Shown here: in pieces, positions 24,712 to 36,600 of the stretch
Layout of the letters: each line of letters begins with the position of its first letter
Numbering within the stretch: the stretch's first letter is position 1
Assembly: GCF_021155765.1 (NCBI RefSeq)
Contig: NC_060112.1
Coordinates: 17,980,001-18,044,000 of the forward strand
From: Diprion similis
Taxonomy: Eukaryota; Arthropoda; Insecta; Hymenoptera; Diprionidae
Reading direction: 5' to 3'
Length of the DNA: 64,000 nt
The notes under the pieces: model-generated
What the model saw: the letters and a program-made list of their open reading frames with translations, nothing else
Told to the model about the DNA's origin: nothing
Database searches by the model: none
Program-made: the position numbers and the translations under genes

Positions 24712-27700
24712 ATGGGTCAACGAGTATCGCGAAGTGATTTTGAATGGGTTTATACGGAGGAGCCTCACGCTAGCAGGCGAAAAATAATATTGGGTTAGTT
24801 AATACAAATACCTATATCGAAATATGCATAATATTTTTCTCGTATTCGCAGCTATAAAAGCTTCACCAATTTTCTTATCGCAATTGCGCTCCGCGGTTAA
24901 CAGTCCTCGGTATTGCTTTTCATCTTCAACGACGTATGGGACACACGTGACAGTTTATCGTTATTTATTCTACCCGTATATATCGAGTAGTCATATGTGT
25001 GCTCCTATGCCATCGAAGTACATAATTATATGTGTGCTTCTTTATTTCACGTCATGATCAACCCGTTTTACACTCTTCGAATACCGTCTCGAATATCAAT
25101 TGGATGTGACACATTCAAATTGTACTTCATCAATTCATGTTACTCATTGTCAGTTTTGCACCAGTTTCTACCTATTTTTACTCGTGTATAACAATATTTA
25201 TTCATCACATTGACATTGAATGACAAAATTATCATAAGATTAATCCTGAATTTTTCAAAAATCAGTAGTATGTCAAAGCTTGCATATTCACAATCTTCAA
25301 TTAGCTTTCACGTTGTTTGTCTCAATTTCATTCAGCTAAAATAATCTCTATAAAATAAAAAGGAAACGTTTTTGCATCAGAGAAAACATCGATATGACAT
25401 AATGTTCTTTTTTAATTACCATTTAACAGAATTTGCATGTTCACTTTATCACCTCTTACCTTTTAGGATAAATACTGTATTTTATTTCCGGCATTTCTAT
25501 TAAGAATTGTTTAAACATTTTTTTACAGAAAAATATCCACAAATAAAGAAACTTTTTGGGTACGATCCGAATTTTAAATGGGTTGTCACTGGCATGGTTC
25601 TAGTCCAATTTGCATCGATGTTTATTGTTAAGGATCTGAGTTACCCGATGCTTTTTTTAGTGGCTTACTGTTTTGGCGGAGTAATTAACCATTCGCTTAT
25701 GCTCGGTAAGTGAAATTATTTTTTGTACTCGAAACCTTTATGAATAAATAGAGGCTGACATCCCCTACTTTGTATTGCTTAGGTTGGTCCTACTGGAACT
25801 ATCTCAACTTTACTAAATACCAAGATAATGAGCAACCACATGGCATATACTTTAGATTCATGTGGTTGCTGATTATCTATTGGCAAGATATTGTTCATAC
25901 GTGACTGTACTCACAGCACGTTATCAACCTTAGTTATTTTCCAATCCATTTCCTATTTCTCATTAGCAGGAACCGAGGTTGATGTGTTACTGTACTGAGA
26001 AATTTAATCTCGAAATAACTGTGATTCATCAGATTTTGCTCGGTTATTAAAGAGTTCTTGAAATTCATTGCATACATTTACAAACAATCTTTATCATTGT
26101 GACTAATGACTCTCCAGCCAGTCTAATGCACATAGTTTTGTAAAATGTTAATAAAATATTCATGTATTGAATGAGATCATAAAATCATGATAAAATGTTG
26201 AAATTAAAAAATGTGATATCGTTTAAAATAAGCTCATATAAAGTTGATATTTTACAGTATTGCTATTGATACTTATAGACTTGCAGTAATGCACGTATAT
26301 TTGGTAGTGCTAGTTTAACGGTGAGATGCATAGGAATTTTTATTTGGATTAAGATTGATTGAATTGATTGCCAAGAACACTTGACCATTGGTCAAGTGAA
26401 ACTCAAGTTGTAATTTACATATTCATGCTTTTTATCGTAGATTGCACAAACATTCTTTCGTCATTTTTGTTCCTGCAGTCATAATCTATCTTTTCCTGTT
26501 ACAGCTATACATGAAATATCACATAATCTTGCTTTTGGTCACGCTAGACCACTAGCAAATAAAATATTTGGCTTTTTTGCCAACTTGCCTATTGGAATCC
26601 CAGTCTCTATCAGCTTTAAAAAGTATCATCTTGAACATCACCGGGTAAGTTTTAATTATTGTACAAATTTTGAATATTTTATCCAACATTGCACTGCAGG
26701 ACACTGCTGTATCAATATTTTTTTTACAAGAGAATATCCAGATTTGCGACTGCAACCCAACATTTTATGGAAATTTTCAATGAAAATAGATTTTAAATAT
26801 AATGTAACTTCCCAATTGTATATTCATATTTATTATTATGCAATGAAAACATATTTATTTTATCAGTATCAAGGGGACGAGAAGTTAGATACTGACTTGC
26901 CCACTCTCATTGAAGCAAAACTGTTCTGCACAACTCTTGGAAAACTTTGTTGGGTGTTACTGCAACCATTTTTCTATGCCTTCAGGCCTTTGGTAACATA
27001 TCCTAAGGCTCCGACGACATTGGAATATATTAACCTAGTTATTCAATTGATATTTGACGCAATTGTTTGGTACTATTTAGGTATGTATGCGCATTTTATT
27101 ACCAACGTTATGATGAGATGAATTGAGTGAAACGGAACAGCTTTATTATTGAATTTACAAACCTGATTTCTCCTTCCAAAGACTATCAAAATACCAAAGT
27201 ATATCTGGTAAACAAGAATTAATTTGTTTTCAGGTGGTAAAGTCTTGGTCTATTTTATATTCGGTTCAGTTATGGCAATGGGATTGCACCCAGTTGCTGG
27301 ACATTTCATATCTGAACATTATATGTACAAGAAAGGATTCGAAACGTATAGTTATTACGGACCACTAAACTTCATTACATTTAATGTGGGATATCACAAT
27401 GAGCATCACGATTTTCCTTCAGTCCCTGGCTCCAGATTGCCTGAGGTAAAACAAATTATTATGTATTGAAATTGACTGCTCTGTAATGTATTAATGAGTG
27501 AAAACAGTTAAGAATTCGAAAGAAAAGGTCATTTAAATTGTTTTGATTATGTGAATTGTAGTCTATTATATAAATTGTTTATGGCAGGAGTGAGAGCATC
27601 AAAATATTATGCCTATATTCTTTCTGTAAAATTCTAGGTGAAACGCATTGCTTCTGAATTCTATGATGATCTCCCACAGCACAATTCATGGGTTTCCGTT

Positions 27701-27778
27701 CTCTACGACTTTGTAATGGATCCAGAAATCGGACCATACGCTCGTATAAAGAGGAAGCATAGGGGCTTGGCATCCTAG
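24712..27778 (+). CDS. ifc: Sphingolipid delta-4 desaturase (ifc / DEGS1)
   Basis: Membrane di-iron desaturase of the endoplasmic reticulum that inserts the 4,5-trans double bond into dihydroceramide, the last step of de novo ceramide synthesis. Exons 24712-24793, 25529-25705, 26505-26644, 26867-27080, 27234-27445 and 27638-27778; phases consistent; 321 residues, as expected (human 323). All three histidine boxes are intact: HEISH (89-93), HLEHH (128-132) and HNEHH (259-263). The start [20 protein letters not shown] matches the family N-terminus, where Gly2 is a known myristoylation position. Several hydrophobic membrane segments lie between the boxes. Introns 1 and 2 are the longest; intron 2 contains a strong hairpin described separately. 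Confidence 0.97.
25820..25883 (+). ncRNA. MicroRNA-like hairpin in ifc intron 2
   Basis: Left arm 25824-25842 and right arm 25859-25877 are complementary over 19 positions with a single G/G mismatch (25830 against 25871), closed by a 16-nt loop. Past a two-base bulge, CCAA at 25820-25823 pairs with TTGG at 25880-25883. A stem of 22-23 pairs with a small terminal loop on the sense strand of an intron fits a pre-miRNA. I do not recognise the arm sequences as a known miRNA, and a short palindromic mobile element is the alternative. Confidence 0.4.
26378..26398. repeat. Perfect 10-bp palindrome in ifc intron 2
   Basis: Arms 26378-26387 and 26389-26398 are exact reverse complements (CACTTGACCA / TGGTCAAGTG) around one base. 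It could be a dimeric transcription factor site, a cruciform, or chance. Confidence 0.6.
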
Positions 27779-29624
27779 AGCTGGAAACTAATTAGAGAAA
27801 ACATATTTTTCGAAACTATAATCAAAATCAAGTTTAACATTTATATGTACAGTACGTTATACAAGAAAGTTACATGAATGAATTTTTGCATAATTTTATG
27901 CAAACGACGATACAGCACATATGCATCATTGTCACTATTAAATGATTGGAATTTCATAATTCACGATTTACTTCGAAAGCAGAAAGCTGACTTTACAAAA
28001 CCGTGATGAACGAAAATATCCGCAAGATTCAACACCAACATGTTGAAAATATCAGAGATCAGATGACAAATCTGTGTCCTCTCACATCATTTGATACTCT
28101 GTATGAGGAAATATTGTTAGTTGCTGGAATTCTTCCAATATTTCGTACAATTACACTAATTCTTTGGTAATTACAGTTTTATGGAAAAGTTGACAGTCTC
28201 ATTAAATGAAACTGCTAGGAAAACAAAAAACAATGCCTTCCTATAAAATAATGCAAGCGTGGAATGTACTATAGTATTTATGCAAAACTAATTTTGCTCG
28301 TGAGAGATTGCCGAATTAAATATCAGTATCATAGTTTCTGGTCTAAAACTGTACATATATATTCTCTCTGAATAGACCTAATTTTCTTCAGAAATATTGT
28401 TATCTTTGCAATCGAGATTCACGAAAAACTGCAGTGAATACAAATAGGCTCCTGGTAGTCAAGAAGGTGACTATATTAATTTTATGGCAAATTTCTGTCG
28501 GACATATAATAATATAAGAACCTGCGAAGCTAGAAGATGCTTTGAAGTCCCAATTACAGCGAAATCTGCAAATGTAATAATTTTAGTTAATATACATGAT
28601 ATTTGGATACTGCGTGGCAATAGGGTTCTTTGGCTTTTGCTTAAGTCAAGGGTATTGCTAGTGATATTAAGTTGAATAATGCTAAGTTAAACACGTGTGA
28701 AACTTTTATTTCCATATATCAGTGCCATGGGAAATTTTCCCTAGCACAGTGAGTCAATAATCGCACCAGATGAACCTGATGGTATAATATACTAATTCTG
28801 AATCACTGATATTTGTGTAAATTTATTATCCCCAGAATAATGGACACAAGATTTGCTATTCAATTCACTTATTGTTTAAAAAATCTTTCAATACTCATTT
28901 TTATTTGTGTAATAAATATTTTTGAGCTGGTATAATATTAACTCAGAAGCGACTTTATAGTTTGCAGTTGAATAATTCCTGATGACCTTGAATTTTTGTG
29001 GAATTACCTTTCTGGATTCCCACAGTTACTTATAACTAATCGAAAACATGCATAAGCGTAATAACAGGCTGTCAATTTGGTGCTATAAAACAGAATGTTT
29101 TCAACTGATAAAAGTTTAATTTAGGAAAAACCGTTTTAGACTTGTTTACTTTAATTATTGGCTTTCCATTGGACGTTGGCGTTCTACTGTCATCAAAATG
29201 ATATGTTTTTAATTATAAAATAACGGCCAATGTCTTGTTATTACAATTGAAATTTTTTCAATGATAAAATAACGGTCAATGAGTATTAAAAAAAATAAAA
29301 ATTCACGGTAGAAATTAGTTTTAATTTTTCTTTAACATGGGGCATAAAAAAAATAAATTTAAAAAAATATATACTTCATAATAGAATATAAAGCTTCCAA
29401 AAAGACTTGAGTCGAAGCGTATGTGGTGTCAGCTAGCGTTAGAAATTCAAACTAATCGTGCCGTGATTTTTCGAGAAGAAACCAGTATTTGGTACCACAC
29501 CAAAGAGCCACATTCATATTTCGCTAACGAGCGTCACATATCGCCTTTCATATCGTTCCTATTCGTCTGTGAATTTTGATTTGTAATTACGGTGGTAGAT
29601 CGTTCTTAAAACCAAGGTCAATCA
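27779..29624. other. Intergenic: ifc 3' UTR and SGT1 upstream region
   Basis: 1.85 kb of AT-rich sequence. The first part is probably the ifc 3' UTR; AATAAA occurs near 28,911. An 18-bp direct repeat with one mismatch (29215-29232 and 29264-29281) lies upstream of SGT1, and its first copy contains CCAAT. A GC-richer block at about 29,400-29,620 precedes the SGT1 start. No coding exon is recognised; the short frame at 28484-28675 looks random. Confidence 0.5.
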
Positions 29625-30663
29625 ATGGCCAGCGGAGATGCCCCGGTTACAAACGAAACGCCAACTGTACGTGGGTGATAAATTTGAATATTTTCATGTA
29701 CCAGTAATAATGCACATAACCTCATTCGTTTTGGTCAACATTTTCTCTTTTTATTTAAATATTATTTTTACAGACATCGGCGCCTAAAATTAAGTATGAT
29801 TGGTATCAGACCGAAACTCACGTCATTGTGACGATTCTTGCGAAAAATTCACAGGATGTAAAAGTTGAATATGGAGAGAGGACGGTGAGTCACGATTAAA
29901 CAACACAGCGTTTGTCCGGTCATCAGAACAGTATTTTGAAACATGATTTAATTTTCAATGTCTCAGCTCAGTGTATCAGCAAAACTTCCATCTGGAAACG
30001 AATACAGCTTAGAACTTGATTTGGCACATCATGTTGTCACTGAGCAATGCTTCTACAAAGTTGTTCCCTCAAAAATAGAAATCAAGTTGAAGAAACGTGA
30101 TGGTCTGCGATGGATAGTCCTTGAAGGTAATCCAGAACTCGAGGACCCAGTTCAACCGATACCACAGGGTATGTCCTTTACATATTTTTCTTCCTGGGAT
30201 TGAAAAATATGAGACATGCATTCATTTTTTTTTATTTTTTTAGAATTTCTACAGGCTGATCATCCTCCAAAATACCCAAGCTCAAGTAAAAAGTCCAAGG
30301 ACTGGAACAAAGTGGAGAAAGAAATTGCTAAACAAGAGGAGGAGGAAAAGCCTGAAGGGGAAGCTGCTCTGAACTCCCTTTTCCAAAAAATTTACGGAGA
30401 TGGGTCTGATGAAGTTAGACGTGCCATGAACAAGTCCTTTGTGAGTAATTTCTTGCCCTGTACTGTGATAGGGGTTAAAATTTAGAATACCACGCTAGCA
30501 TCATTTAATATCACGCAATACTTAGTTACTATAATTTTCTTCCTTTCTTCGTAAATAGCAAGAGTCTGGTGGTACGGTTCTAAGTACAAATTGGGACGAG
30601 GTTGCTAAAAAACAAGTGGAGAGAAAGCCCCCCGATGGTATGGAATGGAAAAAGTGGGAATAA
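29625..30663 (+). CDS. Sgt1: SGT1 homologue (SUGT1), HSP90 co-chaperone without TPR
   Basis: Adaptor for HSP90 and SCF/kinetochore clients. Exons 29625-29666, 29774-29884, 29967-30168, 30244-30440 and 30559-30663; phases consistent; 218 residues. Residues about 18-109 form the CS domain that binds HSP90: it begins [20 protein letters not shown] and ends with the GLRWIVLEG strand. Residues about 127-218 form the SGS domain, with [33 protein letters not shown] and a C-terminal GMEWKKWE. The N-terminal TPR domain of vertebrate, plant and yeast SGT1 is absent, as in Drosophila. The ATG at 29625 is followed by a short non-domain leader and gives a complete protein. AATAAA at 30720-30725, 57 bases after the stop, is a good polyadenylation signal. 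Confidence 0.95.
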
Positions 30664-31752
30664 GAAATGATTAAAAAATGTACTTGAAACGCAAATTCAA
30701 TGGAGAGAAAAGACGTACTAATAAAAGTCTTTGTCGTTTTATAAAATCAGAAGCAATGTTGATTTGAACAAAAATTTATAAGAGTCTGTATGTGATGGGC
30801 ACACAAAAAATTGAAAAATTAGCAATTAAACGTATATTTTGAAGTGCACATAGTTATATGCACACTTATATTTTATGTTGCAGAATTGCCCGAAATTATT
30901 TCTCAAAAGTGAATGTATACTGTATTGTTTCAGTTCAGAACCCGTTTTATGTACAGGTAACTAAGAAAAAGATCCTAAAATACTGTCTCCGACTTAGTTC
31001 TATGCGGGGTCAGCTCATACTCGGAACAATACAGTAAAAAATGCTCTCTGATTTCACAAATAAGCAGCAATAACATAAATCACATTCTCTCATCTATTAT
31101 TCGACTTTGTCTAGGATTATATCATCCTAATATTTTCATATTTGTTAAAATCTGTATACCAATAACAGTGTGATATTAATAATAATACGCTATAATAATC
31201 TAAAGCATAGTGAATAATTCGAAAATAAAAATAAATGAGTAAAATAATCCTAAAGCTGTCAAATCCTTGCATTTCATCGTATTCTTATATTTATAAAGTA
31301 AAATTGCGACTGACAAGAATTGCAAGGCTGCTGGACAATTTTATTAAAGACATGAAGTTAAGCACACGATCATCTTTCTTGAACTACTGATAGAAGATCT
31401 CCAATCGCATTAATTATGATTTTTGAAAAAAATTCGGGCTTACTGAATCTGAACTACGTCAACTGACAATATAATGAATTTATTAATAATTACGATTTTT
31501 AGGACTATTCTGATCTTTCCCACATTGTTTCTTACCAAACTTATAATAGTGTATACATATTACAGAATAAAATTATAAGTCAACTGCTTTGAAAATACCT
31601 TGCAGGCCGTTATTAAATATTAATAAATTATATAGAACAAATCTTCTACTTCTATTTCTTTACTACAGAAAATTGGTATGAATTCTTTGAATTTTGCTTC
31701 TGACACCTTTAATATCTCATTCAAAACTATCACTGGTTGTTTAAGATCTTAC
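30664..31752. other. Convergent 3' region between SGT1 and CCDC51
   Basis: AT-rich 1.1 kb. It includes AATAAA at 30720-30725 for SGT1 and TTTATT at 31479-31484, a possible minus-strand polyadenylation signal for CCDC51. No other gene is seen. Confidence 0.5.
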
Positions 31753-32912
31753 CTAAGATCTGCCTAATTGTTGCATAATATATGTGGCAAGAACTAAAGC
31801 ACCTATATAAATACTGACTGTTTTGTAGCTGTAGCTGTTTGAAATTGTTACAGTATCAAAATTGTTCTTAGTTAATTCGACACGATTATCAGGTGTTTGA
31901 GTAGTAATGTCAGCTGTGGTTTTTGCTTCCAGAATTGACATGATTTTCGAAAATTTTTTATTCGAATCATTTTCCAAGGAATGAAAACATTGCTTGAACG
32001 TCTCATCGTTGTTCTTTTGTGCTTCAGCTATGACGTTACGAACGTCAGCTATTCTCCTGTTGTTATAAATCATTGAACCGCTCAGGGACAATATAGCTAA
32101 GAATGCAGATGCAAGAATGGATATATACTTGTATTTCTGAGCATTCATTGCCTGGCTGTCGTGGTATTCTTTAATAGCCGTAGCCAGCTCTGTGAAATGA
32201 TCCCTTTCCTCATTTTCCAACATGTTCAATTGTAAACCGATTTTGGATTGTTCCTGCAGCCCTTTGTTCTCCATTATAGTCAACTGCACATACTTCGGAT
32301 CATCCCGTCTGGTTTGTACCAACTCCGCGTAAGTTTCTTTTAATTTCTCATTCACTATGTTGGCCTGATTGGTAAGATTTCTTCGCTTGTCTTGGCATTG
32401 AAACAGTCGATTCTGAACTTCGATGACTTGATGCTTTGCTATTTCAACTTTATCCATCCCTGTCAATTGCTGATACCATTGCCACCAATTGACAAGACGT
32501 TGCGGCAACGGGCTTATCGTTTGCAACGTTTGTGGTGAATTTACATCTTGAATTATCGTTGCTCCATTAACTTGCTGGAATGTAATAAATAAATAAAAGT
32601 TATGTATCGTGTGCACTTAGGTAAAATAAGTTAAATATCAGTGTTAAATGTGAATTCATTTGTTTTGGAAAACAATGACTAAGTAGTTTTAGCAAAGGTG
32701 TCTTGTTTTTGCCTAAATCATACCTTAACAATGGTATTGTATTTTTCTGTCGCAATACTCTGAACGCTGGATAGTTTCACTTGGGCCCTTTCGGTAGCGT
32801 TTCCAATAGCTGAACTAGCGTTGTTCAGAATTGGCGACTTGTTAATTTTTTTAACAATTGCGTCTAAAAATCGTCGGGAATTACTCATCGTGAGTCGTGA
32901 TATTTTATACAA
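31753..32912 (-). CDS. CCDC51: CCDC51 / MITOK mitochondrial potassium channel subunit
   Basis: CCDC51 is the pore-forming subunit of the ATP-sensitive potassium channel of the mitochondrial inner membrane, working with ABCB8. Two exons, 32724-32912 and 31753-32574, phase 0 at the junction; 336 residues from the first ATG, or 328 from the second at 32888. The N-terminus is basic and Ser-rich, as expected for mitochondrial import. Then follow the family WWQWYQQLTGMDKVEIAKH stretch, a long coiled coil (about 90-195), a membrane segment (ISILASAFLAILSLSGSMIY) and a second hydrophobic segment near the C-terminus (SIYIGALVLATYIM). Two membrane segments after a coiled coil are the known CCDC51 layout. 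It is divergent from SRBD1, with 735 bp between starts. Confidence 0.88.
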
Positions 32913-33647
32913 ATAGTATTTTTTAACGTTGACGTAATCGAACGTTACGTTACATTTCTAGGATCACGAAAATGCTCTTTGCTCACATAAACTCAATTCT
33001 AGGTTATATTGGTTTAGGTTAGGTTCGAATTTGACTGTTTCGTAACCACGTGATTCCAGACAGCTGACGTAGAATAGCCGGCAGGGGATTCGTTCAGATA
33101 ATTGTTTACACTTTAAGTCTAAATTGTTGTTATTCGATGTAAACGGAATCTCGGGTGTATGTTGAAGAGTATAAAATGTGATAATATTCAAGATTTATAA
33201 ACTACTTACACACCTTACGTATGTACATACATACATGCACGTGGACGCCTGCAAGTGACTTAGAATGTTATGTTTTTCGAGGTCAAAACAAAGGTAATGT
33301 GGCGAGATCCGTTCCTTCAATTTATTCCATCGGCTCTACTAGTTTAGAGCACAGAGGAGTTTTAATCGCCGAAGAGAATCTATGCTAAGAACGCTATAAA
33401 CTGTGGTATAACGGCGTATGGTATACGTAAATTTCACATCATTTCATGGGTATAATCGTACATTCTGCTCATCAAGCGAGGTTTGATGAACATAAAATTT
33501 GGTTCAGCTCAACGGAACAACGAAATAGAGATACACGTGGTCATCTGTAAGTTATATTCACACCTCAGTCTTCAATGATGTTTCATCTGTTTATTTTCTA
33601 TTCATTTTGATTACAATCAATGAATTTACGATAAAATACGTGAAAAA
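32913..33647. promoter_or_regulatory. Shared upstream region of CCDC51 and SRBD1
   Basis: 735 bp between divergent start codons. It contains two adjacent insect-telomere-type TTAGG units at 33014-33023. No clear TATA box is placed for either gene. Confidence 0.45.
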
Positions 33648-36600
33648 ATGAGCAGAAATTTGCGGCCAAAAACATCTACTGTCGTTGTGATAGACGACGA
33701 AGTAGATTCAGACGACGATCTTGACGTTACCTTTGAAAGCAGAAAAGATGATTCCGATTTTGAAGTTGAATATGTATCTCCGAAGGCTTCCAGAATATCC
33801 AAAGACAAGAGAAAGCCCATAGTGATTGATCTTGATAAACCTGCTCGTAGGGCTGTTACTAAAGATAGAGATGTAACACGAAATGATAGCATGACTTCAA
33901 CCAAGGCAAGAACAAGGCTGAAAAGAATAAAGGAAAGGATTGAAGTAACAATCGATGATGAATACGACGATGAGAAGAAAGGGGTAAAACAGGTTAGATC
34001 TGTCGGCGATAGAACAAGTAAAGAATCGAATAAAATACTCGGTGAGAAAAAAGATCAAATTAAAGCATCTTCGTCTAGAAAGAATTGTGTTACTAATGAG
34101 ACATTGGATGACAGATTTGAAATTGAAATGGAGAGTAAATGTAAACGGAATGAAACTAAATTCAAAGATTCAGATGATGTTTCAGATGCCAAAGTTAAGC
34201 GTTTGTCTGGTAAGGCGAGGACAGGATCAAAAAGTCGAGATAAAACATCTCTGATTGATACAGAGCCATTAAGTCGCAAAGCAATCATTAAGAGCAAAGA
34301 TACAGGAGGAAAAAGTATCAATGGGAATCTGGATTTGAGGAAAAAATTATTGAACAAAAAAACTGGTGTAGGAAATGATGGGCAAACGAACGAGGATATG
34401 AACGATGATGAAGTTCAAAAGAATGTTGAATCTGAGGCAAGTATTTCTGCTAGAGATAGAAAAAGGAAAGGTTCGGATGTTTCAACCGTTGCGAAGAAAG
34501 CAAAACAAGCTGAAATAGCTAGCTCCAAAAAACAATCGGCTGTCAACAAGAAGGATGAAATTCCCTCCACAGTAGAATTAGGGAGTAAAGATCCTGGTCA
34601 AACTAACAATTTTGATGAAAACGTACACACCGAATGGTCTGAACCTGATTATCTCTGCGAGTTTAATCAAATCGACCAACAAATTGCTAAAAATTTGATA
34701 GCTTTGTTCAAGGACGATAACACAATACCATTCATAGCAAGGTACAGAAAGGAAATGACAGGTGGAATGGAACCTGAACAATTGAGATGCATTAGGAACT
34801 CGTACGATGTCTTGAAATCAATTCAAAAACGAGGATTGCTTATTCTGAAAACTATTGATAAACTTGGAAAATGGAATCCAGAGATTTACTCTGCTGTTAG
34901 AGCTGCTAAATCATTGGAGGAACTTGAGACTATCTATGCACCTTTCAAACCCGGGGCCAAACGTTCTTTGGCTGAACGAGCAAAGGAGCTGGGCTTGGCT
35001 CCGATAAGCGAGGCTGTTTTGCTGGGCAAAGCGGTGCCTAGTTTGTCTTCGTTGATAGACACAAACAGAGATGGTTTAAAAAATATCGAAGAGGTGCGAG
35101 AAGGCATTATGCATATCATCGCAGAGATGATAAGCAAGGACAAAACAACCTTTGAGGGAATTCGTGAGCTGCGAAAAAAAGTGGTCATTAACATACAGTC
35201 GACAAAATCGAAAGCTGCTGGTACATCAAAAGTGGCTGATGGTGTAAAACAGAAAAAAGATGATTATCACAAATACGAAAAGTACTTCTACTTTGTATCG
35301 TCAGAAAGAAGCATCAGAGATTATCAAATATTAGCAATAAACAGGGGTGAAGCACAGAAAATTTTAAGTGTCAAGATAATCATTCCAGATTGGTTCAAAG
35401 ACAGATTGAGAGAGCACTGTTTGAGGAAGTATAACTTTGTCCGAAAGGTTTCAAGCTTTCATCATGATATAGTTAATGAGAGTTACGATGACGCTTACAA
35501 TAGGCTCATAAAACATTTCGTGACTCGTCAAGTGAGGCACGATCTGAATGAGAAAGCGGAGCGCGCTTCCATCGACGTTTTTGCCAATAACTTGAAGAAA
35601 CTACTTCTCACTCCACCTCTCCGAGGACAAACAGTTCTCGGTATCGATCCAGGTTTTACTCATGGCTGTAAATTGGCTATGATATCGCAGTGCGGAGATG
35701 TATTGGAAACAGCAATCATATATCCGCATACCAGAGGGCCTCCGAACCACTCGGTCCAGATCCTTGTTGATCTCGTTAAGAATTACCGCTGCACGGTGAT
35801 AGCTCTTGGGAATGCGACTGCTTGCAGAGATACTGAAAAATTTTTGACCGATCTCATTCAGGCTGGAGCATTTCATCCTATCGATGTTTCATACACAATT
35901 GTCAACGAGTCTGGTGCCTCAATATATAGCTGTAGCACCGAGGCTAAGTCGGAGTTTCCAAACCTGGATCCTAACATCATCTCGGCTATATCCATAGCCA
36001 GACGGCTACAGGATCCGCTCGCTGAACTGGTAAAGGTAGATCCAAAAAATCTGGGCATTGGAATGTACCAGCATGATTTACCAGGAAAACAGCTGCAGCT
36101 CACGTTGGGCGAGGTTTGGTATTATTCTTATAATAAATTGTTTCAATATTTATGAAAAACATGGGGGTCATCCTAGGCACACATACCTTCTCCTTCTTCA
36201 TTCTTGAGTTTAAGGTATCTATTTAGTGCTTATGTTATTGCAGTAAATTACAGGAAATGTTATCGATTTCCTGAAAAATTCACGGAATTCTCAGAGAATT
36301 TTCTGTGATTGTTCAAGTATTTGAATTTTTCCTGCACTTTTTATACTCATTTACATTTGTTCCATATACTATTTCCAAAACCAATCTTGCTATAAAATTT
36401 TACACAGTTTATTCGTCAATATTACACAAGACCCTTGTTCAAGCAATGAAAAAAATATTCTGAATGATTTTCAATTGATTCAATTTTCAAATTAATAGTA
36501 CTCATTGTCAAATAATTTCATATTGTTTAGGTGTTGGACATTGCTGTGAGCCATGTTCATAAACAAAATTTGAGAAACAACAATATCAATCAGAAATTCC

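Noticed and set aside
26585-27121. 178-codon plus frame in ifc taken as one exon
   Set aside because: Its first third is the end of exon 3 read through into the intron; the intron 26645-26866 must be removed to give [13 protein letters not shown], matching the family.
33626-36103. Minus-strand and second-frame plus ORFs across SRBD1
   Set aside because: They lie within the SRBD1 coding exon, which has clear domain matches in its own frame.
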